Shown piece after piece: positions 1-12,388 of a stretch of 64,000 nt of DNA. A program made the position numbers and the translations under genes. The notes beneath the pieces were generated by a model. It did not search any database. It was not told the origin of the DNA and saw only the letters and a program-made list of their open reading frames with translations. The stretch is from NCBI GenBank assembly GCA_022410635.1, contig JAJVDF010000045.1:927400-991399 (forward strand), read 5' to 3'. How positions within the stretch are numbered: the first letter of the stretch is position 1; each line of letters begins with the position of its first letter. This DNA comes from Tretioscincus oriximinensis. Lineage: Eukaryota; Chordata; Lepidosauria; Squamata; Gymnophthalmidae.

Positions 1-239
1 CTTGCTGATATGTCAAGGGAGGGAAAGTTATTAAGCTTGTTTTTGTTATGCATTGTGACTTATCATGTGATCTTTTAGTAAAAACCAGGCTATAGATCTT
101 ATAAATAAAAAAAATTATAACAATATTTAGAAAAACGTTTTAACCAACGTTATTAGTCAATAGCTTTATTGTGCTTCTGGGAACTTAAACAAAATACTGG
201 AGCTTCTCGGAACTACTAGTAGTAGTAATACTAATAATT
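1..239. other. AT-rich DNA, nothing recognised
   Basis: No open frame, repeat family or RNA gene is recognisable. The last 30 bases carry short TAG/TAA triplet runs leading into the SINE tail that follows. Confidence 0.5.
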
Positions 240-505
240 GAAGCAGAAGCAGAAGAAGGAGAAGGAGAAGGAGCAGGAGCAGGAGCAGGAGGAGATTTTT
301 ATACCCCACTTTTCTCAACCCAAAGGGAATCAAAATGCCTTAACTAACCTTTTGCTCTTTTCTTCACAACTGATATCTTGTGAAGTCGGTGGAGCTGAGA
401 GAACTCCAAATAACTGCTGGCTTTTGTGGAGAAGTGTGGAATCAAACAGGGAGACTTCCAAATAAGAGTCTGGCACTCTACNTACTACACCAGACTGGCT
501 CTCAG
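240..505 (-). mobile_element. tRNA-derived SINE with (CTT)n-type tail, minus strand
   Basis: Read on the minus strand, this has a tRNA-like head near 472-505 (GGTGTAGTA, a pol III A-box-like motif), a B-box-like TGTTTGATTCC at about 438-448, a body resembling the squamate SINE consensus (a damaged form of CTCACAGGGTGTCTGTTGTG near 363-392), the AAAAGTGGGGTATAAAAA motif near 296-315, and a purine/pyrimidine tail that appears on the plus strand as repeated GAAGCA, GAAGGA and GAGCAG units at 240-293. The body and tail order is what identifies it. It is diverged and cannot be active. It is known that such SINEs are copied by a partner LINE; assignment to an L2-type partner is inference from the shared 3' end seen elsewhere in the window. 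Confidence 0.75.
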
Positions 506-663
506 TAGTAAGCAATCCATCTCGACTCCCTTTGCAGAACCAGAAATGACACCAAAGATTTTTAGTCCTCTGGCAATTCCTTTCTCATTTTTGTGTATGC
601 ACAGGGAGACATTCCCCCAGCTAAAGTAGTTACAGAATACTTAAAACTGAATTAAAAAAGGAT

Positions 664-1394
664 GTTTTAATTTGCTGACTTGTTTTCGATCCCTTTCCTA
701 ATTATCTCCAACATGGAATTTGCCTTTTTTGCTGTTACTACACACTAGGTTGACATCTTCATTGAATTGTCCACCAACACCCCAAGATCCTTTTCTTGCT
801 CAGTCACTGCTGAGAAAGCTTGGTTCCCAAGAGGTGGTACGAGTAGTTCGGGTTCTTTGCCCCAATGTGCATGACTTTGCACTTGCTTAAATTGAAGTTC
901 ATTTGCCACTTTGATGCCCACTCACCCAATTTCAATAGATCACTCAAGTGCCATATAATAATTTTCTGTTTTCACTACACTGAACAGTTTTGTGTCATCA
1001 GCAAACTTGGCTACTATTTACCTCAGCATCCAGATCGTTTATGAATATATTGAAAGGCTAAGGTCCCATTACAGACNCCTGGGTACCCCATTTTTACCTC
1101 TTTCCACTCAGAGAATGGTCCATTTATTACTACCCTCTGTTTTCTATCTTTTAGCCAGTTTCCAATCCAGGACAAAGTCTGTCCTCTTATACCATGGGCA
1201 TGGAGCTTTTTTAGAAGCCTTTGATGAGGGACTTTATCAAAAGCCTTCTGAAAATCTTCATAGATGGTATCAACTGTATCCCCTTTATCTACATGTTTGT
1301 TAACACTCTTAAAGAATTCTAGCAAGTTTGTAAGGCATGNTTTACTTTTGCTGAAGCCATGCTGAGTTTCATTCAGCAATGCGTGCTTCTCCAT
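664..1394 (-). pseudogene. CR1-group LINE remnant: reverse transcriptase, C-terminal part
   Basis: Minus-strand translation gives the middle and C-terminal reverse transcriptase of a CR1/Jockey-superfamily non-LTR retrotransposon. An open frame covers about 1394 down to 1023 and contains the motif-A-like stretch DFQKAFDKVPHQRLLKKL and the downstream GNWLKDRKQRVVING block. A frame change near 1020 leads to the catalytic FADD box encoded at 994-1005, followed by a decayed C-terminal region recognisable to about 664 (KANSMLEIIRKGIENK). Two N bases and several frameshifts or stops break it. The endonuclease and N-terminal RT are absent: homology stops abruptly at about 1394, within the sequence that the plus-strand copy at 14.38 kb continues. 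It is a 5'-truncated dead copy of the same family as the element at 12.65-14.66 kb. Confidence 0.85.
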
Positions 1395-2529
1395 ATGACC
1401 CTTTGAAATGCATGCTTTTCAATGACCCTTGAACTTGTCCAAAATAGGAGGCCACATGCTTGACATCAAACAATCTGGAAATGTTCAAGAGTCCAAGGAT
1501 TTTACTTGCAGATTTAAAGGCTAAGGTTAAAAACTTTAGCCATGCAGTGGCTTTTTGTCAAGAACTGAAAACCGCACAATTATTTTCTTGTTAGAAAAGT
1601 CTTTCATGTTCATCCGGGGCGTTTCAGTGGGCAACAGATTATCTCACCCCTCTCTAATGTTGCTCAGTGCCTTCCAATCAGCTTCTGCTAGTTAACATTT
1701 TAGAAAATGAGTTGGGATGCATTATAATCTTAGTTTCTTGCAGTCATGGGGGTGATGGGACCTAAGTGCAATAGATATGGAGTCCCTATGATGGCACTTT
1801 ATAATCCGGCATGACTTGGAAAATTGCTATTGTAGGCAAAGAAAAAGGCAATAAAGCAGCATTGATATCCTGCCTGCCCTCTTATAAGAGTTATTGAATC
1901 AAACCTACCAGAACTGCTAGACAAACAATTTTCAGATGCAGTCTGAGGCATGACAATGGCATCGCATCAAAAAGAAATAGGCAAAGTGCACATGTTTTTG
2001 ATATCTTTAGTGACACACCACAGCAGGCTGCTATTGTTCTCCAGACTGTATTTCCTTCTCAGGCTTAAGTGTCTTTTCTTCCCTCAGTTGCCTTCCATAT
2101 CATCTACTTTTTTCTTTCAAAGGTGAGAGTTTGCACAAGCAGATTTTGTTGCAAAGGAGAAGTAAGCTATAAAAAAAACTAGTAGTATCAAACATTTCTT
2201 GCAAAAAAATACTTAATGGTCAGACACTGGGCAGGATAAGTCATCAAATAGCTAGTTCTTAGCTAGAAAGGAGGAACTATTTCTACAATTAGTATATTTT
2301 AGAATTCAAAATAGTCTTGCCTGTACTGATCACTGTGTACCTTGTCTTTCTTTTTTTCTTGATATATTGCTGATTCATACATTTATAAAGGTTTTATTGC
2401 TGTTGCTATTAATGCCATTATTTCTCCCAATAATACAGATCCAGGCAGTGTGGTTGCGTGAGGCCGGTGCCATTTGGCGCAGCCTCACCCCAACTGCAAG
2501 CAATGGAAACCCGCACCGCTGCTGCTATC
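1395..2529. other. Intergenic DNA, nothing recognised
   Basis: No coding similarity, RNA gene or repeat family is visible. The last 90 bases (about 2440-2529) are GC-richer than their surroundings and lead into the polypurine tract. Confidence 0.45.
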
Positions 2530-2690
2530 CATGGAAGGAGAGAAAGAGAGAAAGAGGGAAGGGGAAAAGGGGAGGGAGGAAGGGGAGGAGGAAGAGGAGG
2601 AGGGAAGAGGAAGAGGAGGGAGGGGGGAGAGAAGGAAGTGGTAGAGGAAAATTAGGGAGGAGGAGAGAAGAAGAGGGGTGGACAGGGTGG
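2530..2690. repeat. Polypurine (GA-rich) tract
   Basis: About 160 bases are almost entirely A and G on the plus strand, in irregular AGGG, GAGA and GGAGGA units. Open frames across it on both strands (Arg/Glu/Gly-rich on plus, Ser/Leu/Pro-rich on minus) are composition artefacts. Such asymmetric tracts can adopt triplex structure, but that is inference. Confidence 0.8.
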
Positions 2691-3699
2691 GAGGGTTAGT
2701 GACACAATATATCAGCATAAAGTGTGCGTGGATCCAAATAGTGTGAAATTTTGCAGATTTTGTGATCGTACAGATAGGCTAAATGCCTACAAAGGGATTA
2801 TTTTATATGGCATCCAGCTGGCCAATAATTATTAGAACCACAACTTTCCATTTCAATCTTCAAATTCTGGTATCTCATGTTCTTCTCAAGCTTCTTGTCT
2901 TTGGCTCTACCGCGACCAGATGTCACTACATCGATAATTCACCCTCTCCCTGACTAGATTACCTTCTTGAACAAGCTAAGTATATGGTCTACTGTTTAAT
3001 CAGATTTATTGGCACATTTTGTATCAATTGATGATTTTTAAAAAACAAACCTGGGCTTTGATTGCATTTCTTCTTATAGCTTATTCTTGAGTGGCCATGA
3101 TCAAACATAATAATTTTAATATTATTATATGTTATTTTTATCTCTTATCATCAATCAAAATCATCATCATCACAATTTTCTTTTTGGAAAAGTAGTTTTT
3201 GGTTCAAACATTTCAAATTATGCCAGTATTAATCTGTCATTACAAGTCACATATTCTTTACTAAATGAATATCATCAAAGATTGTCTGCAATCAGGAATG
3301 TAACCCACTATAAATGTAGGAGACAGAAAGCAGATGACAGCCTTTTCCAAACTGATCGTGAATTTTAGTCAATCAACTTTTTCATTCACGTCACAGGGGC
3401 AGGAAGTGCTGTCTGATTTTAGCATCACTTGTGAAAATGACTAAAGACATTTGTCATCAGCTCAGAGCCATCCATTAGGGCACCAGTCAGACTACACCTA
3501 TCAGAAATGCGGTTGCAAAATGTCATAGGAGTATAAAGTTAAAAACCTATAGCAAAAACAATTTAAATGTCAAAAGTAAGGAAATGGAAAATGAAAAGAT
3601 TATTGATATTGATCAAGAATAGAAATATGAGTGTACATATTCTACCTCAGTCTTTCCTCCACTTTGAGATGCTGTTATTGTCATCTTGTTCTCATTGTT
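2691..3699. other. Intergenic DNA, nothing recognised
   Basis: AT-rich with small TTA and ATC repeats around 3118-3175. No gene or transposon is recognised. Confidence 0.45.
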
Positions 3700-3785
3700 T
3701 TATATTTTACAGCTGTAATCTGCCCTGAGACCTTCGAATATGGAGAGATAAAAATGGAAATAATAATAATAAAATGAAATAAATA
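3700..3785 (+). mobile_element. L2/SINE-type 3' tail fragment
   Basis: Contains CTGCCCTGAGACCTTCGAATATGG followed by an AATAATAAT/AAAT-rich tail. It matches the shared 3' end seen at 12.3, 22.98, 31.46 and 42.76 kb (CCCTGARACCTTCAGGTATA). Only the last 80 or so bases of the element remain, so LINE and SINE cannot be told apart. Confidence 0.6.
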
Positions 3786-4550
3786 TCCATATATGCATGT
3801 GGAACCACCATTGGAAACATCTATCCATGCAGATTTACAAAAAGGTTTAAGAACTATTACCTCAGGCATTTCCTGGCAATAATATATCAATATATTGTTA
3901 ATTTATAATGTTATATTATAATTTTAATTGTAGTAATAATATTATAGATCTGGTCTAAAATAAAGCAGTTCAGAGGTTTCCAAAGTATCTAATCCATTCA
4001 GGTATTTTTGCATAGTTTTATAAACTCCTTTCCCTCCTGAATTATTAGTGAAAAANTGCAAGAATAGCAGGCAAATGTTGAAGCTAAAAAGGGGCTCACA
4101 TGCAGTCCAGATACCTATGGAAAGTGAAATCATCATGTAGATGCACCCTAAGAAGTATTCTGCACATCCCCATAGTTCCTTTTATATGTGTTTTACANAA
4201 ACATCCTATAATCAATTGTTCACATCTTGAACACTGTTAGGAGCACTCAGATGTATTTCAACAGTTGTAAAAAGTGTTTTGCAATGTAATTATTTTGATG
4301 AGACAGCAGCTACATTAATGTGGATGAAAATAACTAGCTGATCAAATTTGTTTTGAAATATNAGTATGGAAAGACTAGAATTTGTTGCTGAGGTATGAAA
4401 TATTATTCCAACTATATTTAGCAAAATATTTCTGTACTCCTTTATTTCAAAATCTCTGCATGAAAAAGAAAGACAATAAAAATAAATAAATAAATAAACC
4501 TCCCAAATATCTAAACAACATAACTGAACCTGATTTATTGATATAAATTT
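3786..4550. other. Intergenic DNA with short (AAAT)n
   Basis: AT-rich with no recognised gene. A short AAAT/AATA repeat lies at about 4470-4499. Confidence 0.45.
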
Positions 4551-4690
4551 GCATCCTGATATTGCTTACTTATTCCACTATACTTGGATATTCTGGAATA
4601 AAACACATTTGGCCCTTTGTTCTGGAACAACTAGTCTTTATTCCAGAATATCCAACTGTAGCGGAAAAAATAAGTGGGGGCTGAATGCAG
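4551..4690. mobile_element. Small palindromic MITE-like element
   Basis: An imperfect inverted repeat about 140 bases long. The left core TTGGATATTCTGGAATAAA (4584-4602) is matched by its reverse complement at 4637-4655. The arms continue outward through ACTTATTcC to terminal GCATCCTGA on the left and the complement of GCTGCATTCAG on the right (to about 4690). Similar cores or ends occur at 38.78 and 40.3 kb, so it is a dispersed family with ends like GGCTGCATTCAGACATCA. No clear target duplication is visible, so the superfamily is not assigned. Confidence 0.6.
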
Positions 4691-6842
4691 CTTTGATCAG
4701 TTTTTGTGCAGCTGTTTCAGACCCAGAGCCTGATCATCGCTTTTCCCAATGTGAACCATTCTGTCTATTACATAAAAGATACAGGGAATTAAAAATAAGC
4801 TTTCCTTTTGACTGGAGGGAGAAAGCTGTCAATGTGTGATTTATGTCCATGGAAAGAAATTCCTGTCTCTTTGTTCTGGTTAAATTGTGGTACATTCTTA
4901 ACTCACATTAAAATATTTATTTTTGAAATTGAGAAAGTCTATGGGATGCTGTTACAGAACAGTACCTTAATGAAAGGAACAAAATGCTCATTGACCCTTC
5001 TTTATATTCTTGTCTCCCTTCTGCAGGTTAACTTTAGGCCTTTTCCCCACTTGTTGATTTGCACCACTTTAAAGGTGTATACAAGCAGCTCTCCGGAGAG
5101 ATATTTCTTTCAGGCCTTAAAATGGAGGCTGTTTAAATTGGAGAATATGCGCTGGCTAAATACTGTGCAGTAAAGACCTTTAAAGCGTGTGGAAGGCTGG
5201 ACACGTGTGGTTCTGTGCGACGCAATGAAGATAAAATCACCTCCAAAGTGGTTTTTTGGCATGAGGATATGGCCTCAGAAAGCACATCAAATTCTGACTT
5301 CTGGAATCTTTCTCCTGTTCTGCAATCCGATGNTGCAGCCTCTGCTTCTGCCCACAGATATTGTGAGGATCTCCCTGGATAGTCTTCCAGAATTCAAAAA
5401 ATGTAGCTCTGTTTGTAGAAAGCACAGAAAATGGCTGATTTCTCAAGTCAGTTCCTGTGTCTTTTGAAACAGTTTTGAGTAGAAACCCCGAAAACAGCAG
5501 GCAAAGATTACTGCTGCTATGCAGATGGTACCATTTTTATTTTCCTTTGTGCAAGATTTCAGTAACCATTGTCAAGTTCATTTATACACCAGAAAGCATT
5601 ACCAGTAATATTTCCTAACAGGGGATACTACTCTTTTGGCAACCAGAAAACAAAATGGCTGATGAGAGAGACAGCCACACGCATGGAAAATCTCTACTGT
5701 AAAGGTATGAATGAGGAAAATTAAAACTGAAGCACAGATGACCCAGATTATAGACAAATCCTGGAATAAACAAGTGTTGCATGGATGCAGCCAGGGAGCC
5801 TCAATGTGGCTGACCTTGTTCTATGTCAGAAGCAATTTATCTCCGTTTGCATATCCCAATAGGGTGCAGTCTGCCCTGTACTAGAATCAGACAGGTAAAT
5901 GTAGAAATGTGGTAAAAAGATGTAATTAGTTAAAATGATTTATGAATCACCTGAAGAAACATTTTGCATATCCCCACAAATGTAACAAGCATTAGAATGA
6001 GAAGGAGTAAGGATTTAAGAGTTTTGCTTGTTGTTAGATCCAGAAATGAAATTAAACACATGCTATTTGCTCTGCTATTGAAGCCTTGGTCAGGTTGAAT
6101 TTGATTAAATCTGAAGATGTTATCCATTCACCGTATTTCTACAAATGAGAGTAGGTCAGCTGCATAGCTATAAATGAAGATACGCTGAAAACAATCCTTC
6201 TCATTTTATAAAAATTGTTATCCCTCTCTGATCATCCACAATTTCCATTACCATGTAAGCATGATCCTGCTGCCACATATTCAGAAGCAGAGGCTATGGG
6301 TAGCATTAGTGATGATTACTTGCACCAGTACTTTTAAGAAGATTAGAACTGTCCAATCCAACAAGAGGTCATCATATACTTTACAGAGTGTTTTCCCTCT
6401 TTGTGTAGCCCCTATGTGTGAACTTTGGATCAGTGAAGGAAGCGGAACTGAAGGTGAAACTGAATGCCTTTCTTGGCAGTAGTTCCTTCATTGCCACAAT
6501 CTAAAATAGTTCTTCTCTCAGTGCAGGAAACAAAGATTATGTTTCCTATCTACAAGAAAGGACACAAATAATGTTTTAAAAGGTCACAGATTTATGTTCC
6601 AGAATTATGTGCCAGGCAGCTTTAGAAATCTGAACCCCATAGACTGAGGTTGCATCCAGACATCTTCTCTTTTTATCATTATTTTTATCTGTTGTGTGAT
6701 AGATGGCTCACATTGCCATTCTTTCCAGGCTACACATACTATTGTTTTGCTGCTTTTTATGCTTGAAATCTTACAAGACCTTCTTTCACATAATCCAACC
6801 AGCTGTCTATCTTTCAAAAAACTCCATAGTCACACCATTAGA
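4691..6842. other. Intergenic DNA; weak palindrome near 5.03-5.21 kb
   Basis: No host gene is recognised. Around 5035-5210 there is weak inverted symmetry (AGGCCTTTTCCCCAC on the left against AGCCTTCCACACGC on the complement of the right, both leading to CTTTAAAGG), perhaps a decayed DNA-transposon derivative. At 6648-6665 a GGTTGCATCCAGACATC string resembles the end of the MITE family at 4551. Open frames here, such as those across 4549-5173, have no recognisable homology. Confidence 0.35.
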
Positions 6843-7168
6843 AATTGATTTCGTGCAACCTCTGTGGAATTTACTTCCTGAAGAGGTAGTGGTAGCTAAC
6901 AGCTTGGATATTTTCAAGAAAGGACTAGACAGGTTTATGGACACCAAGGGTATAAATGGATACTAGGATGGATGTCTGGTTGTTGATTCCGGGATGGAGC
7001 AACAGACAGGACTCCTGAAATGCCATTTGCAGGAAGTCATGAACAGGTGCATATTTTGCTTTCCTCTGTTCAGACTGCCCAGGTGTATCTGGTGGGCCTC
7101 TGTGTGAGACAGAATGCTGGATTTGATGGGCTGTGGCCTTATCCAGTATGGCTCTTCTTATGTTCTTG
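6843..7168 (+). mobile_element. CR1 LINE 3' end
   Basis: A 5'-truncated CR1 3' untranslated region. It contains the GTGGAATTTACTTCCTGAAG block, AAAGGACTAGACAGGTTTAT, a GATGGAGCAACAGACAGGA-type segment, GGTGGGCCTCTGTGTGAGAC, and ends at GGCTCTTCTTATGTTCTT, which is the family's (TTCTTATG)n terminal repeat. It is the same subfamily as the copies at 9.1, 21.9 and 51.5 kb. It carries no coding sequence. Confidence 0.85.
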
Positions 7169-9089
7169 CTGAAAATATTGCTGGAATTCCTATACAGCTT
7201 TCCAGACAATCCAGGAAAATCTGTCATGGCACATAGGTACTGCCATAGAAGAAGTAGCATTTTCAGAGTTCTTTGAAAAAATATGAGTAAAAATTGTGAC
7301 AATGATATGGTGCTAAGGGTAACAACATGGGGGGCAAACAAGTTATTATGACATTGCTATGGCTGTAAAAAACTGGCTTCTTGGTGCAATCTGAGCTTTC
7401 AAAGTTAAGAGGGTCCAATATGTCATATAATGGTAATTANTTGCATTCTCTGCAACAATTTTGTGGCTAGTGCTTGCTAGAATTAATNTGCGGAGTCCTT
7501 GAATCTTGAGTTAAAACCCATGAAGTGGTTTTTGAGACTTTCACCATGATTTATTCTGTTACAACTTAGAGGCACCATTGAAACAAGTAAAATCAAATAA
7601 GAAAGAATACATCTTTCCACGCACCTTCTTATTCCCTTTGAATGGACACTTTTAAATAGATATCTTGGTCTAGACTACGTTGCATCCAATGTGGACAGAG
7701 TGTAATAGCAATGTGCATGGCCTCCCTTAAACTGATCCACTGTGAGAAAGATCTTTTAACTACTTGGCAAACTAAAGTTTAATGTCTGTGAAACAATAAA
7801 TATGAAATTCAAGCAGCCACCACAAAACTTGACTACACTTATTAATAATGAAATACTGTTTCCTGTTCAGTGTTACCAAATATCCAAATGTTGGCAGTTC
7901 CATAAGACCAGACCCAGTGTGTGATGGGACCCAGTAGTAGTCATCAGTTCTCCAGTTTTGGGAGCATTTATTGTACAGCACTTGCTTCTTCGCTTCTATT
8001 TAGACTTCAGACATATCAAAATTAGTCTTTCATTAGAAGTTCCCCCACCCCCATCCTACACACACACACACACACACACAGAGACTATAACTGCTTTTCT
8101 GTCAAACTCTTACTCCCACATTCTTCCCTACTGTGGCAGAGGTGGCTATTTAGGGAACATTCCCTTTTGTACATCCTGACCTATGCAATTGTGTGCTCCT
8201 CTTTTGAGCCCATAGCCCATTGTAAGCAAAGCCTTTTTGATCCTGTCCCCCATCCCCTTTTATTGACCAGCAATCCCCATTTCAGCAAATGTGCTGGCCT
8301 TGCTGCTCGCTCCTACTGTGAATGCTTTAATTCTTGATATTTCTGCAGAAGGACCTGGTCTGTCATCAGTTTGTTTAGAGGAGCAGAAGACAAAGGCAGG
8401 TTGCTGTCACTGCTGCTGAATAGGTCAGCCAGAACAACAATGGCTTCTGCGGGAACTATCCCCCACTGGCTCTGTTTTCAATTCATTTGAATGGAGTCAC
8501 TTGGGAGTCTTTCTTTAGGACATATGGGGGCAGAGAAAGGCAACGAAGTAAAAAGAGTGAGAGACGGAAAGGAAAAAGGATATAATTTTTCAAAAGTCAA
8601 ACCCAACTTCTTCTGTTGACATGGATTTCATGAAGAGACACAGAGGAGTTATATTAGGAACTGTTTTATTTTGCACCATAATAGCTGGAACCTAGAAGCC
8701 ATTTATCTGCAGTCTGTCACTTGCTTTTCTCCATTAAGAGAATATTCAATTTCTTGAACCTCAAGAGGGCTAACCTGAAGTGCATTGAGTACAATGGCTG
8801 AGGACTGTGCAAATCAGATTAGGATCACAGTAGAATTAGTGGTCTTCTTCATGAAAAAACAGATGATATCGGAGCATATGGAAAGTTTTTAGATATGCAA
8901 TTACAAAATCAACATGGCCCACCATTTTCAGTGGGAGATCGTTCATAATATAATATCTAGTTGTGTCTTTATAAAATGAGTTTGATGAGATCACAGACTA
9001 CTGGAAGTCTCTGCAAATTATGGACATTACTTTTGTTCTAAAATAGTCTGTGGCCTATGCCAATCCTCCATTGGTGTCATTCACAGAGA
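7169..9089. other. Intergenic DNA with (CA)n at 8058-8080
   Basis: A pure CA dinucleotide run of about 23 bases lies at 8058-8080. The rest shows no gene, RNA or repeat that I recognise. Confidence 0.5.
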
Positions 9090-9379
9090 GCTGGTTAGAC
9101 TCTGGCAGGTCTTGTGTCATTGGCTGGGCCTCTGTCTCATCTGGCCCATGGCAGGCATGATAAGCTACTAAGCTGGATGTCTTGATACCGCTTCTGAGAT
9201 AGAGCAACAGGCAGTATTCTTGAAATGCCGTTTGCAGGGCGTCAAGAACAAGTGAAGGCTGTCTTCTTCTGTTTGAGATGACCAGATGCAATGGTGGGCC
9301 ATTGTGTAAGACAGACTTCTGGACTAGATAGGCTGTAGTCCAGTTGAGCATGGCTCCTTTTACACTTCCTTATGTTCTA
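9090..9379 (+). mobile_element. CR1 LINE 3' end, diverged
   Basis: Matches the CR1 end at 6843: GATAGAGCAACAGGCAG, CTTGAAATGCCGTTTGCAGG, GTGGGCCATTGTGTAAGAC and a terminal TTCCTTATGTTCT. The first 75 bases are uncertain; from 9165 onward the match is clear. The terminal repeat is reduced to one damaged unit. Confidence 0.75.
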
Positions 9380-10264
9380 GTCTAGATTTCTTTATACCAT
9401 AGAGTTTAAAACTGTAGAAAATATCTCATAATATCTTGGTACTACACCTTTGACTTGATAATATCCCCATCTATTGTCTTTTCCTGTTGTGAAGGGAGGA
9501 TTTACAGATTAATTGTTGTAATTGTACCTCGTTGCTCTTCATCCAAAAGCTGGTATTGACCAGTGGCTAGTGACATGAGCTTCCTGTGTAATCAGCATGT
9601 ATAGTGCCAGTGCCTGGGTACCCTGATGATAACCTGCAAGTACAAACTTGTGCCAACTTCTTACATGAGAGAAAGAGAAATATTACTGTAAGCATGAAGA
9701 GAGATGGAGAATAATAATATTTTCAAAGTTTATGTCTTTCTGTTCTGACAATGGTGCTGATATAGATTGATAACACATTTCTTCATTTGTAATGCAGAAA
9801 ACATGTTTTTCTTCACAGATGAATCTAGGATCAAGTCCAGATGTAGACAACATTTTAGTATCGATAAATGGTTCCAACTATCGTGAAAAACCTGCAAGCA
9901 TTCTTACCCAAGGGAGAACAAGGAAGCAGAGTGGGGTCCTGATATATTTATGGCCCCTAGTGAACCCAATAAATAAATTAAAAATGTTGCATAGTGAGTT
10001 GTTGAGCCCATATGTTCTGAAAGTACGTATTTTGGGATGATCTTTATTTGCTGGTAATGCCTCTTATTCTGAGAAGTTTACATGTAGCATTAATTTTTAA
10101 ATAGGTAGCACACTACAGGTTTCGGAATATGCAAGATAATTCAGGGGAGTAATTGTGCCTCTCTTCTACATGCTTAAACATATCTCTGTGTGTGAACTTA
10201 TAGAAAAAGAAAAAATTCATGAATTGGAAATTCATTAGAATCTTCTTTCCAGCAGAGTGACTGT
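9380..10264. other. Intergenic DNA, nothing recognised
   Basis: No gene, RNA or transposon similarity is visible. Confidence 0.45.
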
Positions 10265-10348
10265 TAGATATTAGGATTTTAAAAAATTAATTAATTGATT
10301 AATTAATTAATTGATTGATTAATTGATTGATTGATTAATAATTAATAA

Positions 10349-10391
<43 letters not shown>
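10265..10391. repeat. Compound microsatellite (TTAA/TTGA)n then (AAT)n
   Basis: AATT/AATTGATT tetramers at about 10270-10342 pass through TAATAAATT into a run of AAT triplets ending at about 10391. Confidence 0.9.
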
Positions 10392-10392
<1 letters not shown>

Positions 10393-11069
10393 AATGTATC
10401 TAGATTGAATTAAGATAGGCCTCATCTTTTCAAACATTCAAAGTACAGTATTTAAGAATTGCTGTTGGGCTTATACTAAAAAGTAGAAAGGATAAGGAGG
10501 ACTAGTGTATTCCTAAAGTTAGTAAATAAGGGCAATGTCTCTGTGTAAGTAGTAGGACACTTCAGAGAAGGCTCATCCATTGTCACTCTTCATTATGGCC
10601 ACACTACGTCTGGCCAAGATGCCTCCCCAGCTTCATTTCCACAGTCTATACCTGTGACAAAGGACAATCAGTCTACATGCACATTTGCTGCAGCAGCTTG
10701 AGTCATCATGGTCTATGTCAACAAATTGCAGAAAGGTGATGGGTTAATCATATACAGGTAGGTCCAATTTGCATGACCATGGGAGCAACTACAAGAAAAA
10801 TACACCATTCAAACTATATAGTAGACTCAGTTCTTTGCAGTATCCTTGCAGCATCTCCATGAAGAATGCTGCCAACTTTGAAGTTCCTTCAAAAGAAGCT
10901 GGTGACCATTTGGACAAGCAGCATCCCTTCCTGTGCTTGAGTAATGGGAAGTGAGTGAACAGCAATGCAGAGAGGTTGCCATGATGTCATCAGAACCTTC
11001 TGCAGCAGGAATGGTGCATCGACCTGGAAGCAAGTCTTGTCCCATTTCTAAAGCAGTTCATGTGGCTTT
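10392..11069. other. Intergenic DNA, nothing recognised
   Basis: No recognisable feature. Short frames at 10769-11175 on both strands overlap one another and the CR1 end that follows. Confidence 0.45.
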
Positions 11070-11190
11070 GAATCATAGAAGCAAAGAGCTGGAAAGACTA
11101 CCAGGGTTCAACCCCCCGCTCAATGCAGGATTCACTGAATCATGCCAGACAGATGCCTGTCCAGCCTTTGTTTGAAGACTTCCAGCATAG
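11070..11190 (-). mobile_element. CR1 LINE 3' end, second subfamily, minus strand
   Basis: Plus-strand AATCATAGAAGCAAAGAGCT, then GGGTTCAACCCCCCGCTCAA and GCAGGATTCA, then GATGCCTGTCCAGCCTTTGT, are the reverse complement of the classic amniote CR1 3' end, whose terminal repeat is (ATTCTATG)n. It is a different subfamily from the TTCTTATG copies, and similar to the copies ending near 50.3 and 50.65 kb. Confidence 0.75.
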
Positions 11191-12245
11191 AAAGCATTTG
11201 TACAGATACATATTGCTGCTACTAGTTTCAATTAAACAAATCCAACTTTATTAAAGTGGCTTTTGACATGTATGTGCAATTATAGCCAGTATTCCATCCT
11301 GTAAAGTCTAAGGTTTGACTCGCACACCCCAATCTTTTTCCTCTGCTAGATGGCCATGAGAAAGAAAAGGTCCTTTTACCAAGACTTTGAATGCTCATCA
11401 GAATTTAACAGTTAGAGCTCACATTCCTCTACTGCACAACTTCCTGCCAGTTGTGACAAATGAGTCCATTCATTTTCAGTGGGCAAGATAACCATGAGGG
11501 AAGAAGGGAAGGCAAGCAAGCTAGAAACTGCTTTTCAGATTGACAAACATTAAAAAAGTTTGAGAATTGTATACTAGAGCTTTTCCTCAGAATGGCAGTA
11601 ACGGAGCCATAAATGACCATGTTTTCAGTGAGCATGAAGTAAAAACTTTCAAAAAAGTATTTTAGAAGTCTCATCTTTAGAATTGCCAACATGATGATTT
11701 GTAAATGGCCCACTTTTGATTTTAAAAACTTGAGAATGTGTCATATATGGTTAAACTCTGCCTAATATTCTTAACCAAAGACTCAGATCCATAATCCATA
11801 ATGTCATGTGTCAGGACAGAGGACATAATGTCAGGCCTAAGTTTAACTTCTCTTCTATCCTTCTAAGCTGATATCTTAATGATGTTGCAAGTGAAAGGAT
11901 TTTCTTATTTTAATGCTAAAACTTTCCTGTATGGGAGAAAATAAAGTCTTATACTGGTAAGTGGCAAAGCTATAGAAATTACATTCATCTAAATAGTATA
12001 TGTTCTCTGTAGCTTCATATTCAGAAAAGTCTGACAAAGCCAACTGAGGGTTCCAATTCAAGACTTGTCTTGAAGTGAATTTTGAACCAGCTCTTTGGAA
12101 TTTCTGAAACAGCCTGGGATATAATATGCTGTGCCAGATAACCAGAAATCCCATAATATTCTGCTCTGTTTCTTTTCTATTTTACTTTGTTTTCATCTTT
12201 TTATTTGACTTTAAATTATACCCCTACCTGTTTCTTCAATATATT
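11191..12245. other. Intergenic DNA, nothing recognised
   Basis: No gene, RNA or transposon similarity is visible. Confidence 0.45.
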
Positions 12246-12388
12246 GAACTCTCTCAGCCCCACCTACTTCACAGGGTGTCTGTTGTGGAGAAAGCAACAA
12301 AAGCTATGTGCACCACACTATGGTTGCCCCCCCCTAAGACCTTCAGGTATAGAGCGGGATATAAGTACAAATAAATAAATAAATAATT
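12246..12388 (+). mobile_element. SINE 3' half with (AAAT)n tail
   Basis: CCCCACCTACTTCACAGGGT, GTCTGTTGTGGAGAAAGCA, the GCTATGTGCACCA block, ACCTTCAGGTATAGAGCGGG and an AAATAAATAAAT tail follow in order. It closely parallels the right part of the SINE at 31.37-31.51 kb. The tRNA-like head is missing, as expected of 5' truncation. A run of C at 12327-12334 interrupts the CCCTGARACC motif. Confidence 0.8.
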
